Numbered from the stretch's first letter, positions 48,141 through 57,414 are shown. The stretch is DNA of 64,000 nucleotides from JAHDHW01 sp963793295 (GCA_963793295.1 CAWBZX010000037.1:186001-250000); one strand, 5' to 3'. Numbers and translations: made by a program. The notes: generated by a model not told the origin, from the letters alone.

Positions 48141-49907
48141 ATGAAGTCATTTTTATTAGTCCTTATCAGTATTCTTTTATTTTTTAGTTGTGAAAACGGG
48201 AAAAAAGAAATATCAAATAATTGGGTAACCGTTCGCCTTGCTGCTGAACCAGATCGGCTCAATCCGATTTTATCGACAAGTGGTTATGCTTCACAAGTTG
48301 AATCGCATCTGTTTATACCCTTGCTTCATTTTGATCCGAAAAGTTTAGAACTAACACCCTTTCTGGCAATTTCTCGCCCCGAAATTCATAAAATTATCGA
48401 AGGGGAGTATAAAGGTGGTTTTGCCTATACCTTTGAAATTCACAAGGAAGCAGTGTGGGATGATGGAAAGCCGGTTACAGCTGCTGATTATGTTTTTACG
48501 ATGAAAGCCATACTCAATCCAAAAGTGGAATCCCCAGCTTTTAGAGCCTATTTAAATTTTTTAAAAGACATAAAAATTAATCCTGATAACCCGAAAAAGT
48601 TAACGATTTATACCGACGGTCCGTACATCCTGGCTGAAGCCGCTTTAGGCAATATTGAAGTTTACCCGGAGCATCTTTATGATCGCGATGGAATTATGGA
48701 AAATTATTCCGTTAAAATGCTGGCAAATCAGGATAGCGCTATTATTGTTGCTGAAACGGATACTTTGTTGACCAAGTTTGCGGATATTTTTAATGCTCCG
48801 GAATATTCCCGCAAAAAAGGGCTGATCAATGGTTGTGGCGCTTATCAGTTTGAAGAATGGATTACGGGAGAAAAAATTGTTTTAAGTAGAAAAAAGAATT
48901 GGTGGGGCGATAAAATAATTGATAAATATCCCCTACTCAGGGCCTTGCCGCAGAAAATAATTTACAAACCCGTTCCTGATGGAGCGACAGCGATTTCGCT
49001 TTTGAAAAGCCAGGAATTGGATGCGATGGGTTCAATTCAGGCTAAAGCCTTTGTCGAGCTTTCAAAAAACGAATTGATCGAGCAATTTTACAATTTACAT
49101 ACACCTCCTTATTTAGCCTATTATTACATCGGCTTTAATGCTAATAGTCCCAAACTAGCTGATAGAAAGGTACGAAGGGCGATTGCTCATTTATTGGATA
49201 TGGATGTTGTGATACAATCAGTTATGCACGGACTGGCTCAACGAATTATTGGCCCCATACATCCAACCAAACCTTATTACAACAAAGATTTGCAACCGAT
49301 ACCTTGTGATCTCGAAACAGCAAAATCATTGTTGTTGAAATCGGGCTGGATTGATACGGATAGTGATGGTTGGTTAGATAAAAAAATCAATGGTGAAAAA
49401 GAAAAACTGGAACTGACTTACAAATACAGCTCTGGAAACGATGTAGCTCAAAATATCGGATTACTGTTAAAAGATAATGCTCAAAAAGTAGGAATTAGAA
49501 TCAATTTGATTACCAAAGAATTTTCCGGGCTCGTTGATGATACACGAAAACGAGATTTTGAAATGTATTACCTGGCATGGTCCAATCCTCCGACACTTGA
49601 CGACTTACGACAAATCTGGCATACACAAAGTGATACGCCAAAAGGGAGCAATAAAGTAGGTTTTGGTAATGCAACGAGCGATTCAATAATTGATGCGATC
49701 CGCATTGAGATGGATGAGCAAAAGCGAAATGAATTATATTATTTGATCCAGCAAAAAATTTACGAGGAGCAACCTTATATATTTCTTTTTGCTCCGAAAG
49801 AGCGAATAGCCATTCACAAACGTTTTGAAGCAGAAACCTCTGCCAAACGTCCAGGTTTTTTTGAAAACCACTTTAGATTATTGGAAAAGGAAACGGCAGG
49901 CTATTAA
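48141..49907 (+). CDS. ABC transporter substrate-binding lipoprotein, family 5 (peptide type), first copy
   Basis: A lipoprotein of 588 residues (591 from ATG 48132): signal MKSFLLVLISILLFFSC with the lipobox cysteine at 17. It belongs to the extracellular solute-binding family 5 (DppA/OppA-like): WVTVRLAAEPDRLNPILST start, EAVWDDGKPVTAADYVFTMK, the RKVRRAIAHLLDMD segment and IGPIHPTKPYYN. It captures peptides or similar solutes outside the inner membrane. It is clearly related to the next gene (50083), which carries the same motifs in the same order. The ATG at 48141 is chosen for a standard lipoprotein signal. The gap to its paralogue is 175 bases, with its own promoter-like box. Confidence 0.91.
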   Translation: MKSFLLVLISILLFFSCENGKKEISNNWVTVRLAAEPDRLNPILSTSGYASQVESHLFIPLLHFDPKSLELTPFLAISRPEIHKIIEGEYKGGFAYTFEIHKEAVWDDGKPVTAADYVFTMKAILNPKVESPAFRAYLNFLKDIKINPDNPKKLTIYTDGPYILAEAALGNIEVYPEHLYDRDGIMENYSVKMLANQDSAIIVAETDTLLTKFADIFNAPEYSRKKGLINGCGAYQFEEWITGEKIVLSRKKNWWGDKIIDKYPLLRALPQKIIYKPVPDGATAISLLKSQELDAMGSIQAKAFVELSKNELIEQFYNLHTPPYLAYYYIGFNANSPKLADRKVRRAIAHLLDMDVVIQSVMHGLAQRIIGPIHPTKPYYNKDLQPIPCDLETAKSLLLKSGWIDTDSDGWLDKKINGEKEKLELTYKYSSGNDVAQNIGLLLKDNAQKVGIRINLITKEFSGLVDDTRKRDFEMYYLAWSNPPTLDDLRQIWHTQSDTPKGSNKVGFGNATSDSIIDAIRIEMDEQKRNELYYLIQQKIYEEQPYIFLFAPKERIAIHKRFEAETSAKRPGFFENHFRLLEKETAGY

Positions 49908-49938
49908 AAAGAGGACTTATATTTTCAATAAAATATTT

Positions 49939-49946
49939 TATCTTTG
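49939..49946 (+). promoter_or_regulatory. Candidate -7 box for the second binding protein and permeases
   Basis: TATCTTTG matches TAnnTTTG. The start codon lies 136 bases downstream, which is a long leader; a weak -33 element only. Confidence 0.3.
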
Positions 49947-50082
49947 AAAACATAAAACCTGGTTTTCCTGCCAATTGATTACGCCACTTTTAAAAGAAGT
50001 TTTCTTTAATGCGTTTAAAAATTGAAACATAAGTAACGCGCCCTAACTCTTTGGAATTTGGTTTACCAAAATTAATCCCAGT

Positions 50083-51861
50083 ATGCAAAAGCGAAATTTT
50101 TCTATCCCTTTTTTTCTAGTATTATTTACAATCATTTTTAGCTTTTCCGCTTGTAAAACGGATCCTAAAGCAGGAACTGAAACACCGGAAATTACCAAAG
50201 CGTCTACGGTTACGGTGAGGCTTCGCGCGGAAGCTGATCGACTCAATCCTTTATTGAGCTATCGGGCTTGGGCCATCCATATTATGAATTTTATCTTTCC
50301 AACTTTGTTGGCTTATGATCCGGAAACGACAGAACTTGCCCCTGTTTTGGTCAAATCACGCCCGGAAATTGAACCGATTAATGAAGGGCAATTCAGCGGT
50401 GGAACAAAATATACTTACGAATTACTGGATGAAGCAGTTTGGGACAATGGATCACCTCTAACTGCGAAGGATTACGAATTCACGCTAAAGGTGCTTTTTA
50501 ATCCTCACGTAGCTGCTGAGGTTTATCGGCAATATTTGAGTTTGATTAGAGATGTGTCGCTGGATGCTACCAATCCAAAGAAATTTACGGTGCTGACTGA
50601 TGAACTATATATTAAAGCGGAACCCGTTACGGGATTCTTCATTTTGCCAGAGTATGTTTATGATCCTGAAGGGATGTTAAAAGACTACAAAGTAGCGGAT
50701 TTGACGGACCCTGCAAAAACTGAAAAACATGCTGCGGATGAAAAACTAAAAGCCTTTGGAGAGCAATTTAACTCTTCTAAATACTCAAGGGAAAAAGAAT
50801 ACATTTCAGGTGCAGGAGCTTATAAATTGGAAGAATGGATTCCCGGAGAAAGAATTGTCATTGTAAAAAAAGAAAACTGGTGGGGAGACAAACTGCGGGA
50901 CCAAAATCCTATGCTTACCGCATATCCAAAGAAAATGATTTTTGTTCCTGTTACCGATCCTTCTACAGCAATTTCTATGTTGAAAGACCAAAGTATTGAC
51001 GTAATGGATGCTATTCCGGAAAATCAGTTTATGGAATTGAAAGAAAATGAACTGGTCAATCAGCATTACAATTTTTTTACACCAGATGTCTTAGGTTATT
51101 ATTTTTTATACTTAAATATGAGAATCCCTAAGCTAGAGGACAAAAGAGTACGCCGCGCTTTAGCTTATTTATATGATGTTGATGAAGTTTTAAATTCGGT
51201 TAAGTTGGGCTATGGAATTCCAATCGTAGGCCCGGTACATCCTACCCGAAGTTATTATAACAAAAGCCTGAAACCAATAAAATTAGATGTCGAAAAAGCA
51301 AGAAATCTTTTGAAAGAGGCAGGTTGGACAGATTCCAATGGCAATGGAACCGTCGATAAAAATATTGATGGTGAACTTGTAGAAATGAACCTCCAATATA
51401 TGATCACAACAAATAATCCGACCAGCAATAATATTGCGCTCATTTTTAAAAACGAAGCTAGAAAAGCAGGAGTTAATATTGAAATCACGCCGAAAGAAGC
51501 CAATGTGTTGCGGGAAGATGTCAAAAAGCGGGAATTTGAAATATTTTCGGGAGGGTTAAATCAGGATCCGATTGACGACCCTATGCAAGTTTGGCATACT
51601 TCGAGCGATACACCAAACGGTTTCAATCGTTTTGGCTTCGGCAATGCAGAAACTGATCAGCTCATTGAACAAATTCGAAGGACTTTGGATGAAGAAAAAA
51701 GAGGGAAACTCTTTTTGCGACTTCAAGAGATCATTTATGAGGAACAACCTGCCATTTTTATGTATGCCACAAAGGATCGGGTTGCTATTCACAATAGATT
51801 TAAAGGGGTTAAGACATCTTTGGTTTCACCGAGGTATTTCGAAAACTATTGGTATGAATAA
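50083..51861 (+). CDS. ABC transporter substrate-binding lipoprotein, family 5 (peptide type), second copy
   Basis: A 592-residue lipoprotein with lipobox FSAC (cysteine near position 25). It shares motifs with the preceding gene: VRLRAEADRLNPLLS, EAVWDNGSPLTAKDYEFTLK, IPGERIVIVKKENWWGDK, KRVRRALAYLYDVDE and GPVHPTRSYYN. It should collect peptides or related solutes for the two permeases that follow 19 and 1444 bases later. Having two closely related binding proteins in one locus suggests different specificities or a duplication with divergence. The substrate is not determined by these motifs. Confidence 0.91.
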   Translation: MQKRNFSIPFFLVLFTIIFSFSACKTDPKAGTETPEITKASTVTVRLRAEADRLNPLLSYRAWAIHIMNFIFPTLLAYDPETTELAPVLVKSRPEIEPINEGQFSGGTKYTYELLDEAVWDNGSPLTAKDYEFTLKVLFNPHVAAEVYRQYLSLIRDVSLDATNPKKFTVLTDELYIKAEPVTGFFILPEYVYDPEGMLKDYKVADLTDPAKTEKHAADEKLKAFGEQFNSSKYSREKEYISGAGAYKLEEWIPGERIVIVKKENWWGDKLRDQNPMLTAYPKKMIFVPVTDPSTAISMLKDQSIDVMDAIPENQFMELKENELVNQHYNFFTPDVLGYYFLYLNMRIPKLEDKRVRRALAYLYDVDEVLNSVKLGYGIPIVGPVHPTRSYYNKSLKPIKLDVEKARNLLKEAGWTDSNGNGTVDKNIDGELVEMNLQYMITTNNPTSNNIALIFKNEARKAGVNIEITPKEANVLREDVKKREFEIFSGGLNQDPIDDPMQVWHTSSDTPNGFNRFGFGNAETDQLIEQIRRTLDEEKRGKLFLRLQEIIYEEQPAIFMYATKDRVAIHNRFKGVKTSLVSPRYFENYWYE

Positions 51862-51880
51862 CTTTCTAGTAATCCCATAG

Positions 51881-53293
51881 ATGTTAAAATATCTTTTTAG
51901 AAGAATCCTGTTTTTTATACCTACTCTTTTGGTGATTTCTCTGATCGCTTTTTGGTTGAGTAAAGTGGCTCCCGGAGATCCTCTTCCAGCAGATGATCCG
52001 GAATTTGAAATGGCTTTCGAAAAGACCGCTGAACGATTGGGGTTGGATAAACCAGTTTTTTATATCAATTTCACCTCAGTTGCTTATCCTGATACGATTT
52101 ATAAAATTAAAAAAAGGTACAAAAGAGAAAACCTCAATAAGCTTATCGCCCAATATGGCAATTGGCGGGAAATTGAAGATTATTATCAGAAAATTCGCTC
52201 ATTGCAAATTGAGTTGCAGAAAGTACCCGATACCCTTGCACGCGATCGGGTTATTAATATTCAAAGAGCCTTAAATCTCCTTTTTCTACGATTTAAAGAT
52301 ATCCAGATAAAAAGCCAAATTGAAACCATTAAAAAGAATACCTTCCAACTAAATGATGATTCATTTAATCATTCTAAAGATCAATTAGGTAACAGGCTTG
52401 AATCTCAAGTTCTTGCTTTAGAAAAAGCCTATGCAATGGTAAAAGAAAAAGCGACACCTTCTTTGGTATATATTCCAGCAATTCACTGGTATGGCTTTGA
52501 CAATCAATATCATAATTGGATGACTGCATTTTTAACAGGTGACTTTGGTGTTTCTTATAGAGATGGTCAACCAGTATTTCAGCGATTGAAAACGCCATTG
52601 TTTTGGACCTTGGTTATGAATGTGGTAGCGATAGCTATTGCATTTTTAATTTCGATACCTATTGGTGTTTATTCGGCAATAAAACGAGATACTACTTTTG
52701 ACAAAATAACTACCGTGACTTTATTTATACTTTATTCGCTGCCAACTTTTTGGATCGGAACATTGCTCGTCGTTTTTTTTACAAATGCAGAATATGGAAT
52801 GGATTGGTTTTGTGGAATTGGTTTGGGAAACGCTCCCTCAAACGCTCCATTCTGGGATCGATTTTGGGAAACAGCTTGCCATTTGGTGTTGCCTGTTTTT
52901 TGTTTAACCTATACCTCCTTTGCATTCATTTCCCGTCAAATGCGAGGAAGTATGCTTAATACAATTCAACAAGATTATATCCGTACTGCAAAAGCAAAAG
53001 GGCTCAGCGACAATAAAATCATTTGGAAACATGCTTTTCGAAATGCGCTTTTTCCGCTGATCACCATGGTTGCTTTGGTATTTCCAGCTACGATTTCAGG
53101 GTCAGTAGTTATTGAGGTCATTTTTAATATTCCAGGAATGGGCCGCGAAGTGGTTAATGCTATATTTGCAAAGGATTGGGTAATTGTTTATACTGCATTA
53201 ATGCTGGTGGCAATCCTTACTATGTTCGGAAATTTAATTGCAGATATATTATATGCCATAACTGATCCTAGAATTTCATACAGAAAATCTTAG
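51881..53293 (+). CDS. ABC transporter permease, DppB/OppB type, with large extracytoplasmic insert
   Basis: A 470-residue inner-membrane permease. The N-terminal helix (MLKYLFRRILFFIPTLLVISL) and PGDPLPADDPEF are typical. An unusual segment of about 130 residues (roughly 75-205) follows, rich in charged and Gln residues with heptad-like Leu/Ile spacing (KIRSLQIELQKVPDTL, ESQVLALEKAYAMV). It lies between the first helix and the DFGVSYRDGQPV segment, so on the outer face. The rest is standard, including the ATPase-contact loop YIRTAKAKGLSDNKIIWKHA. Normal DppB proteins are 310-340 residues. Stop and next start are 12 bases apart. Confidence 0.92.
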   Translation: MLKYLFRRILFFIPTLLVISLIAFWLSKVAPGDPLPADDPEFEMAFEKTAERLGLDKPVFYINFTSVAYPDTIYKIKKRYKRENLNKLIAQYGNWREIEDYYQKIRSLQIELQKVPDTLARDRVINIQRALNLLFLRFKDIQIKSQIETIKKNTFQLNDDSFNHSKDQLGNRLESQVLALEKAYAMVKEKATPSLVYIPAIHWYGFDNQYHNWMTAFLTGDFGVSYRDGQPVFQRLKTPLFWTLVMNVVAIAIAFLISIPIGVYSAIKRDTTFDKITTVTLFILYSLPTFWIGTLLVVFFTNAEYGMDWFCGIGLGNAPSNAPFWDRFWETACHLVLPVFCLTYTSFAFISRQMRGSMLNTIQQDYIRTAKAKGLSDNKIIWKHAFRNALFPLITMVALVFPATISGSVVIEVIFNIPGMGREVVNAIFAKDWVIVYTALMLVAILTMFGNLIADILYAITDPRISYRKS

Positions 53294-53305
53294 CGCCTTT
53301 ACAAT

Positions 53306-54616
53306 ATGCTTTTCGGTAAAAAGAAACAAAAAGAAATAGCAGATTCGCTGGAAAAAGCTTCTACCGATCAACGTTATTGGGCAATAGTGAAAAGGCAATT
53401 TAAAAGAAATCGAGTTGCTGTCTGGTCTCTTCGCATTTTATATGTTTTACTTTTTATTGGAATTACCAGTGACTTCCTTGCAAACGAAAAACCAATCTAC
53501 TGTAAAATAGAAGGGCAGCACCATTTTCCAATTTTTCATCAATATTTGGTAGATCTGGGCTGGGCAGGTTGGGATGCTGTTTTTATTAATAAGGATTGGT
53601 CAGAGCAGAACTACCAAGCTGTTATTTTCCCACCGATTCCCTACTCTGCTTCGTCAATTGACCTGAACAACCAGTACCGAAGCCCTTTTGGACCCCAACA
53701 AGTTTTTTCAAAACGTTATTGGCATTGGTTTGGGACCGATGCGCTCGGAAGGGATGTGACTGCAGGAATGATCCGTGGAACGCGAACTGCTCTTTTAGTG
53801 GGAGTCGTATCTATGTCAATTGCATCGGTTATTGGTGTTTTTTTTGGCGCTATTGCCGGATACTTTGGTGATGAAAGATTAACAACCTCCTGGATGCGAT
53901 TGATTTTAAATATCCTTGGGTTCGTATTAGCAATTTTTTATGGATTTGTAAGTCGCATCTTTCAGCTAACTGAAAGTGGGCATTTTGGCAGAGAGTTTCT
54001 AAAAAGTATTCTGATCTTTATAATGGTCATGTTTGCCGTTAACATTATTGCCAATGTACTTAAAAAGGTGTTTTCCTTAAAAAGTAAAGTAAAAATCGCG
54101 GTGGATATATTTGTAATGCGATTAATTGAAATTATAAACTCAATTCCAACGCTGATATTTTTACTCGCCGTACTGGCAATCGTTGAAGAGCAATCTATTA
54201 TTAATGTAATGGTTATAATTGGTTTGATAACCTGGACTGGAATTGCCCGTTTTATAAGAGCTGAATTATTGCGGGTACGACAATTGGACTTCATCGACGC
54301 TGCTCAGTCGATGGGTTTTAGTGAGTTGAGAATATTGTTTCGACACGCCATCCCAAATTCATTAACACCGGTATTAATTACTATAGCTTTTGGAATCGCA
54401 TCGGCAATTCTTATCGAAGCTTTCCTTTCTTTTCTTGGTATTGGCGTTTCACCAAGTGATGTTACCTGGGGAAGTTTACTAAATCTATCGAGAGATAGTA
54501 TTAAAGCATGGTGGTTGGCGATTTTACCCGGTTCGGCTATATTTATTACGGTATCTGTGTTTAACTTAATAGGAGAAGGCCTTTCAGATGCGTTAAATCC
54601 CAAATTAAGGCAATAG
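53306..54616 (+). CDS. ABC transporter permease, DppC/OppC type, with extra membrane segment
   Basis: A 436-residue inner-membrane permease. The DppC-type features are HWFGTDALGRDVTAGMIRGTR, IEIINSIPTLIFLLAVLAI and the contact loop IDAAQSMGFSELRILFRHA, then FLSFLGIGVSPSDVTWGSLL. An additional region at about 195-265 contains two extra hydrophobic stretches (LILNILGFVLAIFYGFVS and ILIFIMVMFAVNIIANVL) that standard DppC does not have. The N-terminal loop (about 55-130) is also long and lies outside. No ATPase subunit (DppD/DppF) follows, so the energy subunits must be elsewhere. Last gene of the importer cluster. Confidence 0.92.
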   Translation: MLFGKKKQKEIADSLEKASTDQRYWAIVKRQFKRNRVAVWSLRILYVLLFIGITSDFLANEKPIYCKIEGQHHFPIFHQYLVDLGWAGWDAVFINKDWSEQNYQAVIFPPIPYSASSIDLNNQYRSPFGPQQVFSKRYWHWFGTDALGRDVTAGMIRGTRTALLVGVVSMSIASVIGVFFGAIAGYFGDERLTTSWMRLILNILGFVLAIFYGFVSRIFQLTESGHFGREFLKSILIFIMVMFAVNIIANVLKKVFSLKSKVKIAVDIFVMRLIEIINSIPTLIFLLAVLAIVEEQSIINVMVIIGLITWTGIARFIRAELLRVRQLDFIDAAQSMGFSELRILFRHAIPNSLTPVLITIAFGIASAILIEAFLSFLGIGVSPSDVTWGSLLNLSRDSIKAWWLAILPGSAIFITVSVFNLIGEGLSDALNPKLRQ

Positions 54617-54698
54617 CCCGAATTAGGAATTAAGTCAAATTAATTGTTGAGATACTATAAATTCTAAAAAGAAATGTTTTATATTTGACGAAAGATGC

Positions 54699-54908
54699 TT
54701 AATTTTTCTTTTTCTTTGAACCACTGCGCATATTTTTTGGGAAAAGATTAGATTTACCTCTATTTGAGCTCATATTCCCTTTTTTATCTGTTTTTACATG
54801 CGTATTTTCATTTATAGGGCACCCACTCTTATTGCTGCCGCAAGCAGAAAAAAATAGAGAAACTACTAATAGAGAGGCAATTATAAATACTAGTTTGGGT
54901 CTTTTCAT
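54699..54908 (-). CDS. Small lipoprotein, unknown function
   Basis: A 69-residue predicted lipoprotein: signal KLVFIIASLLVVSLFFSAC with the lipobox cysteine near 23. The mature part is short and basic (KSNLFPKNMRSGSKKKKN), starting with GSNKSGCPINENTH. Small lipoproteins of this shape occur across Bacteroidota, but no function is known to me. It lies on the minus strand between the ABC permease and the HU gene. The clear signal sequence supports it as a real gene despite its length. Confidence 0.7.
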   Translation of the reverse strand: MKRPKLVFIIASLLVVSLFFSACGSNKSGCPINENTHVKTDKKGNMSSNRGKSNLFPKNMRSGSKKKKN

Positions 54909-55068
54909 GTTTTTTTTGTCGAAAAAGAAAAAAAATTATGGAAAAATGTAAACTTAGCCAGATTTCTCCGTAAAAGCAATTTAAGGAATTATTTATGCGT
55001 TTTTATTCGAAAAAATGCTTGAACCCTTATAAAATCTGACTTTTTAACGATCTTTTTTAGAATATTTC

Positions 55069-55099
55069 TTGTTTTTAAGACAACTAGCACATATTTTTG
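55069..55099 (+). promoter_or_regulatory. Candidate promoter of the HU gene
   Basis: TTG at 55069-55071 and TATTTTTG at 55092-55099, 20 bases apart, fit the Bacteroidota consensus. The start codon is 35 bases downstream. Confidence 0.55.
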
Positions 55100-55133
55100 T
55101 GCCAAATTTTTTCAAATTATAAAATTTATTAAA

Positions 55134-55406
55134 ATGAACAAAGGAGATTTAATTAACAAAGTAGCTGAAGAAGCTAACCTTACAAAAGCTCAAGCTTCTG
55201 AAGCACTGAACACCGTATTAAATTCAATTAGTGACACACTAAAAGATGGTAATAAGGTGGCTTTAGTAGGTTTTGGTACTTTTTCTTGTACTCATAGAGA
55301 TGCTCGTACTGGTAGAAACCCACAAACAGGAGCGGCTATTAAAATTGCTGCTAAAAATGTTGTGAAATTTAAGCCAGGTAAAGAACTTGCTGAGTCTGTA
55401 AACTAA
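55134..55406 (+). CDS. hup: HU-type DNA-binding protein
   Basis: A 90-residue nucleoid protein, the usual length of HU. The dimerisation helices (NKGDLINKVAEEANLTKAQASEALNTVL) and the DNA-binding arm region (VGFGTFSCTHRDARTGRNPQTG, then IKIAAKNVVKFKPGKEL) are complete. HU bends and compacts DNA. It has its own promoter-like sequence and terminator, so it is monocistronic. Its 16-base start context AAAATTTATTAAAATG is identical to that of bactofilin. Confidence 0.95.
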   Translation: MNKGDLINKVAEEANLTKAQASEALNTVLNSISDTLKDGNKVALVGFGTFSCTHRDARTGRNPQTGAAIKIAAKNVVKFKPGKELAESVN

Positions 55407-55432
55407 GCGACGACTTAACCGTTTTCTTAAAA

Positions 55433-55480
55433 AAAAAGAAAAGGGCAATTCAGTGAATTCTGAGTTGCCCTTTTTCTTTT
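55433..55480 (+). terminator. Terminator after HU
   Basis: Hairpin GGGCAATTCA / TGAGTTGCCC (one G-T wobble) extended by A-rich and T-rich flanks, followed by TTTTTCTTTT. Confidence 0.88.
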
Positions 55481-55497
55481 ATTGTAAGCAAATTTTA

Positions 55498-55505
55498 TAC
55501 TTTTG
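55498..55505 (+). promoter_or_regulatory. Candidate -7 box for the transketolase genes
   Basis: TACTTTTG matches TAnnTTTG, 39 bases before the ATG of the N-terminal subunit. The -33 region overlaps the HU terminator and is not clear. Confidence 0.4.
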
Positions 55506-55544
55506 CCTAACTAATAAATTACTGATAAAATATACCTATTTAAT

Positions 55545-56399
55545 ATGGCTGATATACAGAGACTTCAGCAAATTGCTTCGCAGGTCAGGCGTGACATTAT
55601 CAGAGAGACCCATTATGCTACGTGTGGACATCCAGGAGCCTCACTAGGTTGTGCTGATTTTCTTGTTGCCTTGTATTTTGAAGTGATGAAGCATGATCCT
55701 TCTTTTAATATGAAAGGAATAGGAGAAGATGTTTTTTTTCTTTCAAATGGACATATTTCCCCTTTATGGTATAGTGTACTGGCCAGAAGTGGTTATTTTG
55801 ATGTTAATGAACTTTCAACTTTCAGAAAATTAAATTCACGTTTGCAGGGTCATCCGGCTACTCATGAAGGTTTGCCTGGTGTCAGAGTAGCTTCCGGGTC
55901 TTTAGGACAAGGTTTATCTGTCGCTATTGGAAATGCTTTGGCGAAAAAGCTAAACAATGATAATCGGCTGGTTTATGTATTAACTGGTGACGGAGAGTTG
56001 CAAGAGGGCCAAAACTGGGAAGCAATGATGTTTGCAGCTCATCATAAAGTAGATAATCTTATCGCTACTGTTGATTGGAATGGTCAACAAATTGATGGAC
56101 CAAACGAAGAGGTTATGTCATTAGGTGATTTACCAGGTAAATGGACTGCATTTGGTTGGGAAGTCATCCAGATGAATGGCAACAACATGGAAGAAGTCGT
56201 TCACACACTTCATAAAGCAAAAGAACTTACCGGAAAAGGGAAACCAGTAGTTATTCTTATGAAAACAATTATGGGCTTTGGAGTAGATTTTATGATGGGA
56301 ACGCACAAGTGGCATGGTGTAGCACCGAATGCGGAGCAAACTAAGGTTGCATTGGCTCAACTAGAAGAAACACTTGGCGATTATGTTTATTCTGAATAA
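55545..56399 (+). CDS. Transketolase, N-terminal (thiamine-diphosphate-binding) subunit
   Basis: A 284-residue subunit of a split transketolase, a pentose-phosphate-pathway enzyme moving two-carbon units. The thiamine-diphosphate motif GDGELQEGQNWEAM, then VDWNGQQIDGP, is present, as are the family segments HPGASLGCADFLVAL, FLSNGHISPLWYSVLA and ASGSLGQGLSVAIGNALA. The catalytic histidine in FGVDFMMGTHKWHG is also visible. It is the first half of a full-length transketolase (about 620-670 residues) and is followed 34 bases later by the second half. Two-subunit forms are common in Bacteroidota and archaea. Confidence 0.94.
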   Translation: MADIQRLQQIASQVRRDIIRETHYATCGHPGASLGCADFLVALYFEVMKHDPSFNMKGIGEDVFFLSNGHISPLWYSVLARSGYFDVNELSTFRKLNSRLQGHPATHEGLPGVRVASGSLGQGLSVAIGNALAKKLNNDNRLVYVLTGDGELQEGQNWEAMMFAAHHKVDNLIATVDWNGQQIDGPNEEVMSLGDLPGKWTAFGWEVIQMNGNNMEEVVHTLHKAKELTGKGKPVVILMKTIMGFGVDFMMGTHKWHGVAPNAEQTKVALAQLEETLGDYVYSE

Positions 56400-56433
56400 A
56401 GTAAATTATTTAAATTAGTAAGCACATCAAAAG

Positions 56434-57414
56434 ATGACCACAATAACAAATAATTCCATGCTGGATAGTATAGTTAGTACAGGTAATAAATCAACAAGAG
56501 AAGGTTATGGTGCCGGATTGTATGAGGTAGGAAAGCAAAATTCAGATGTCGTTGCCTTATGTGCTGATTTGATTGGTTCTTTAAAGATACAAACCTTTAT
56601 AAAAGAATTTCCTGAACGGTTTTTTCAGGTCGGCGTTGCCGAAGCAAATATGATGGGCATCGCTGCAGGCCTTGCGATTGCTGGTAAAATTCCATACACG
56701 GGTACATTTGCCAATTTTTCAACGGGTAGGGTTTATGATCAGATTCGTCAATCAATCGCCTATTCACACAAAAATGTAAAGGTTTGTGCATCTCATGCCG
56801 GATTATCACTAGGAGAAGATGGTGCAACGCATCAGATTTTAGAAGACATTGGCTTGATGAAAATGTTGCCCGGATTTACTGTTATAAATCCATGTGATTA
56901 CAATCAAACAAAAGCAGCAACTATTGCTATCGCAGAACATTATGGACCGGTTTATTTACGTTTTGGCCGACCTGGCTGGCCCGTTTTTACACCCGAAAAT
57001 CAAAAATTTGAAATAGGTAAAGCTTTACTGCTTAATGAAGGAACGGATGTCAGTATTTTTGCTACCGGACATTTGGTTTGGAATGCTGTCGAAGCTGCCA
57101 AAGAACTTGCAAAACAAGGAATCAGTTGTGAACTTATTAACATTCATACGATAAAACCTCTTGATGAAGAAGCCATTCTTGATTCAGTCAGTAAAACCAG
57201 ATGTGTTGTAACTGCTGAAGAGCATCAAAGGAATGGTGGCTTGGGCGATAGTATTGCACAGCTCCTTGCACGAAAGATGCCTTGTCCCATAGAATATGTT
57301 GCGGTTAATGATACTTTTGGTGAAAGCGGAACTCCTATGGAGTTACTTAATAAATATGGCCTTGGCTCAAGTGATGTTGTGAAAGCAGTTCAAAATGTTT
57401 TAAAAAGAAAATAA
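56434..57414 (+). CDS. Transketolase, C-terminal (pyrimidine-binding and C-terminal domain) subunit
   Basis: A 326-residue partner of the upstream subunit. It has the family segments GVAEANMMGIAAGLAIAGK, ASHAGLSLGEDGATHQ and YLRFGRPGWPVF, plus the C-terminal domain with FATGHLVWNAVEAA and TAEEHQRNGGLGDSIAQLL. The catalytic glutamate that activates thiamine (in GVAEANM) is present. It starts 34 bases after the N-terminal subunit and is followed 43 bases later by a PLP-dependent enzyme gene, possibly on the same transcript. Confidence 0.94.
   Translation: MTTITNNSMLDSIVSTGNKSTREGYGAGLYEVGKQNSDVVALCADLIGSLKIQTFIKEFPERFFQVGVAEANMMGIAAGLAIAGKIPYTGTFANFSTGRVYDQIRQSIAYSHKNVKVCASHAGLSLGEDGATHQILEDIGLMKMLPGFTVINPCDYNQTKAATIAIAEHYGPVYLRFGRPGWPVFTPENQKFEIGKALLLNEGTDVSIFATGHLVWNAVEAAKELAKQGISCELINIHTIKPLDEEAILDSVSKTRCVVTAEEHQRNGGLGDSIAQLLARKMPCPIEYVAVNDTFGESGTPMELLNKYGLGSSDVVKAVQNVLKRK

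Noticed and set aside
54680..54687. A TATATTTG promoter-like box after the second ABC permease
   Set aside because: It lies at the 3' end of a convergent gene with no plus-strand gene close downstream and no -33 element.
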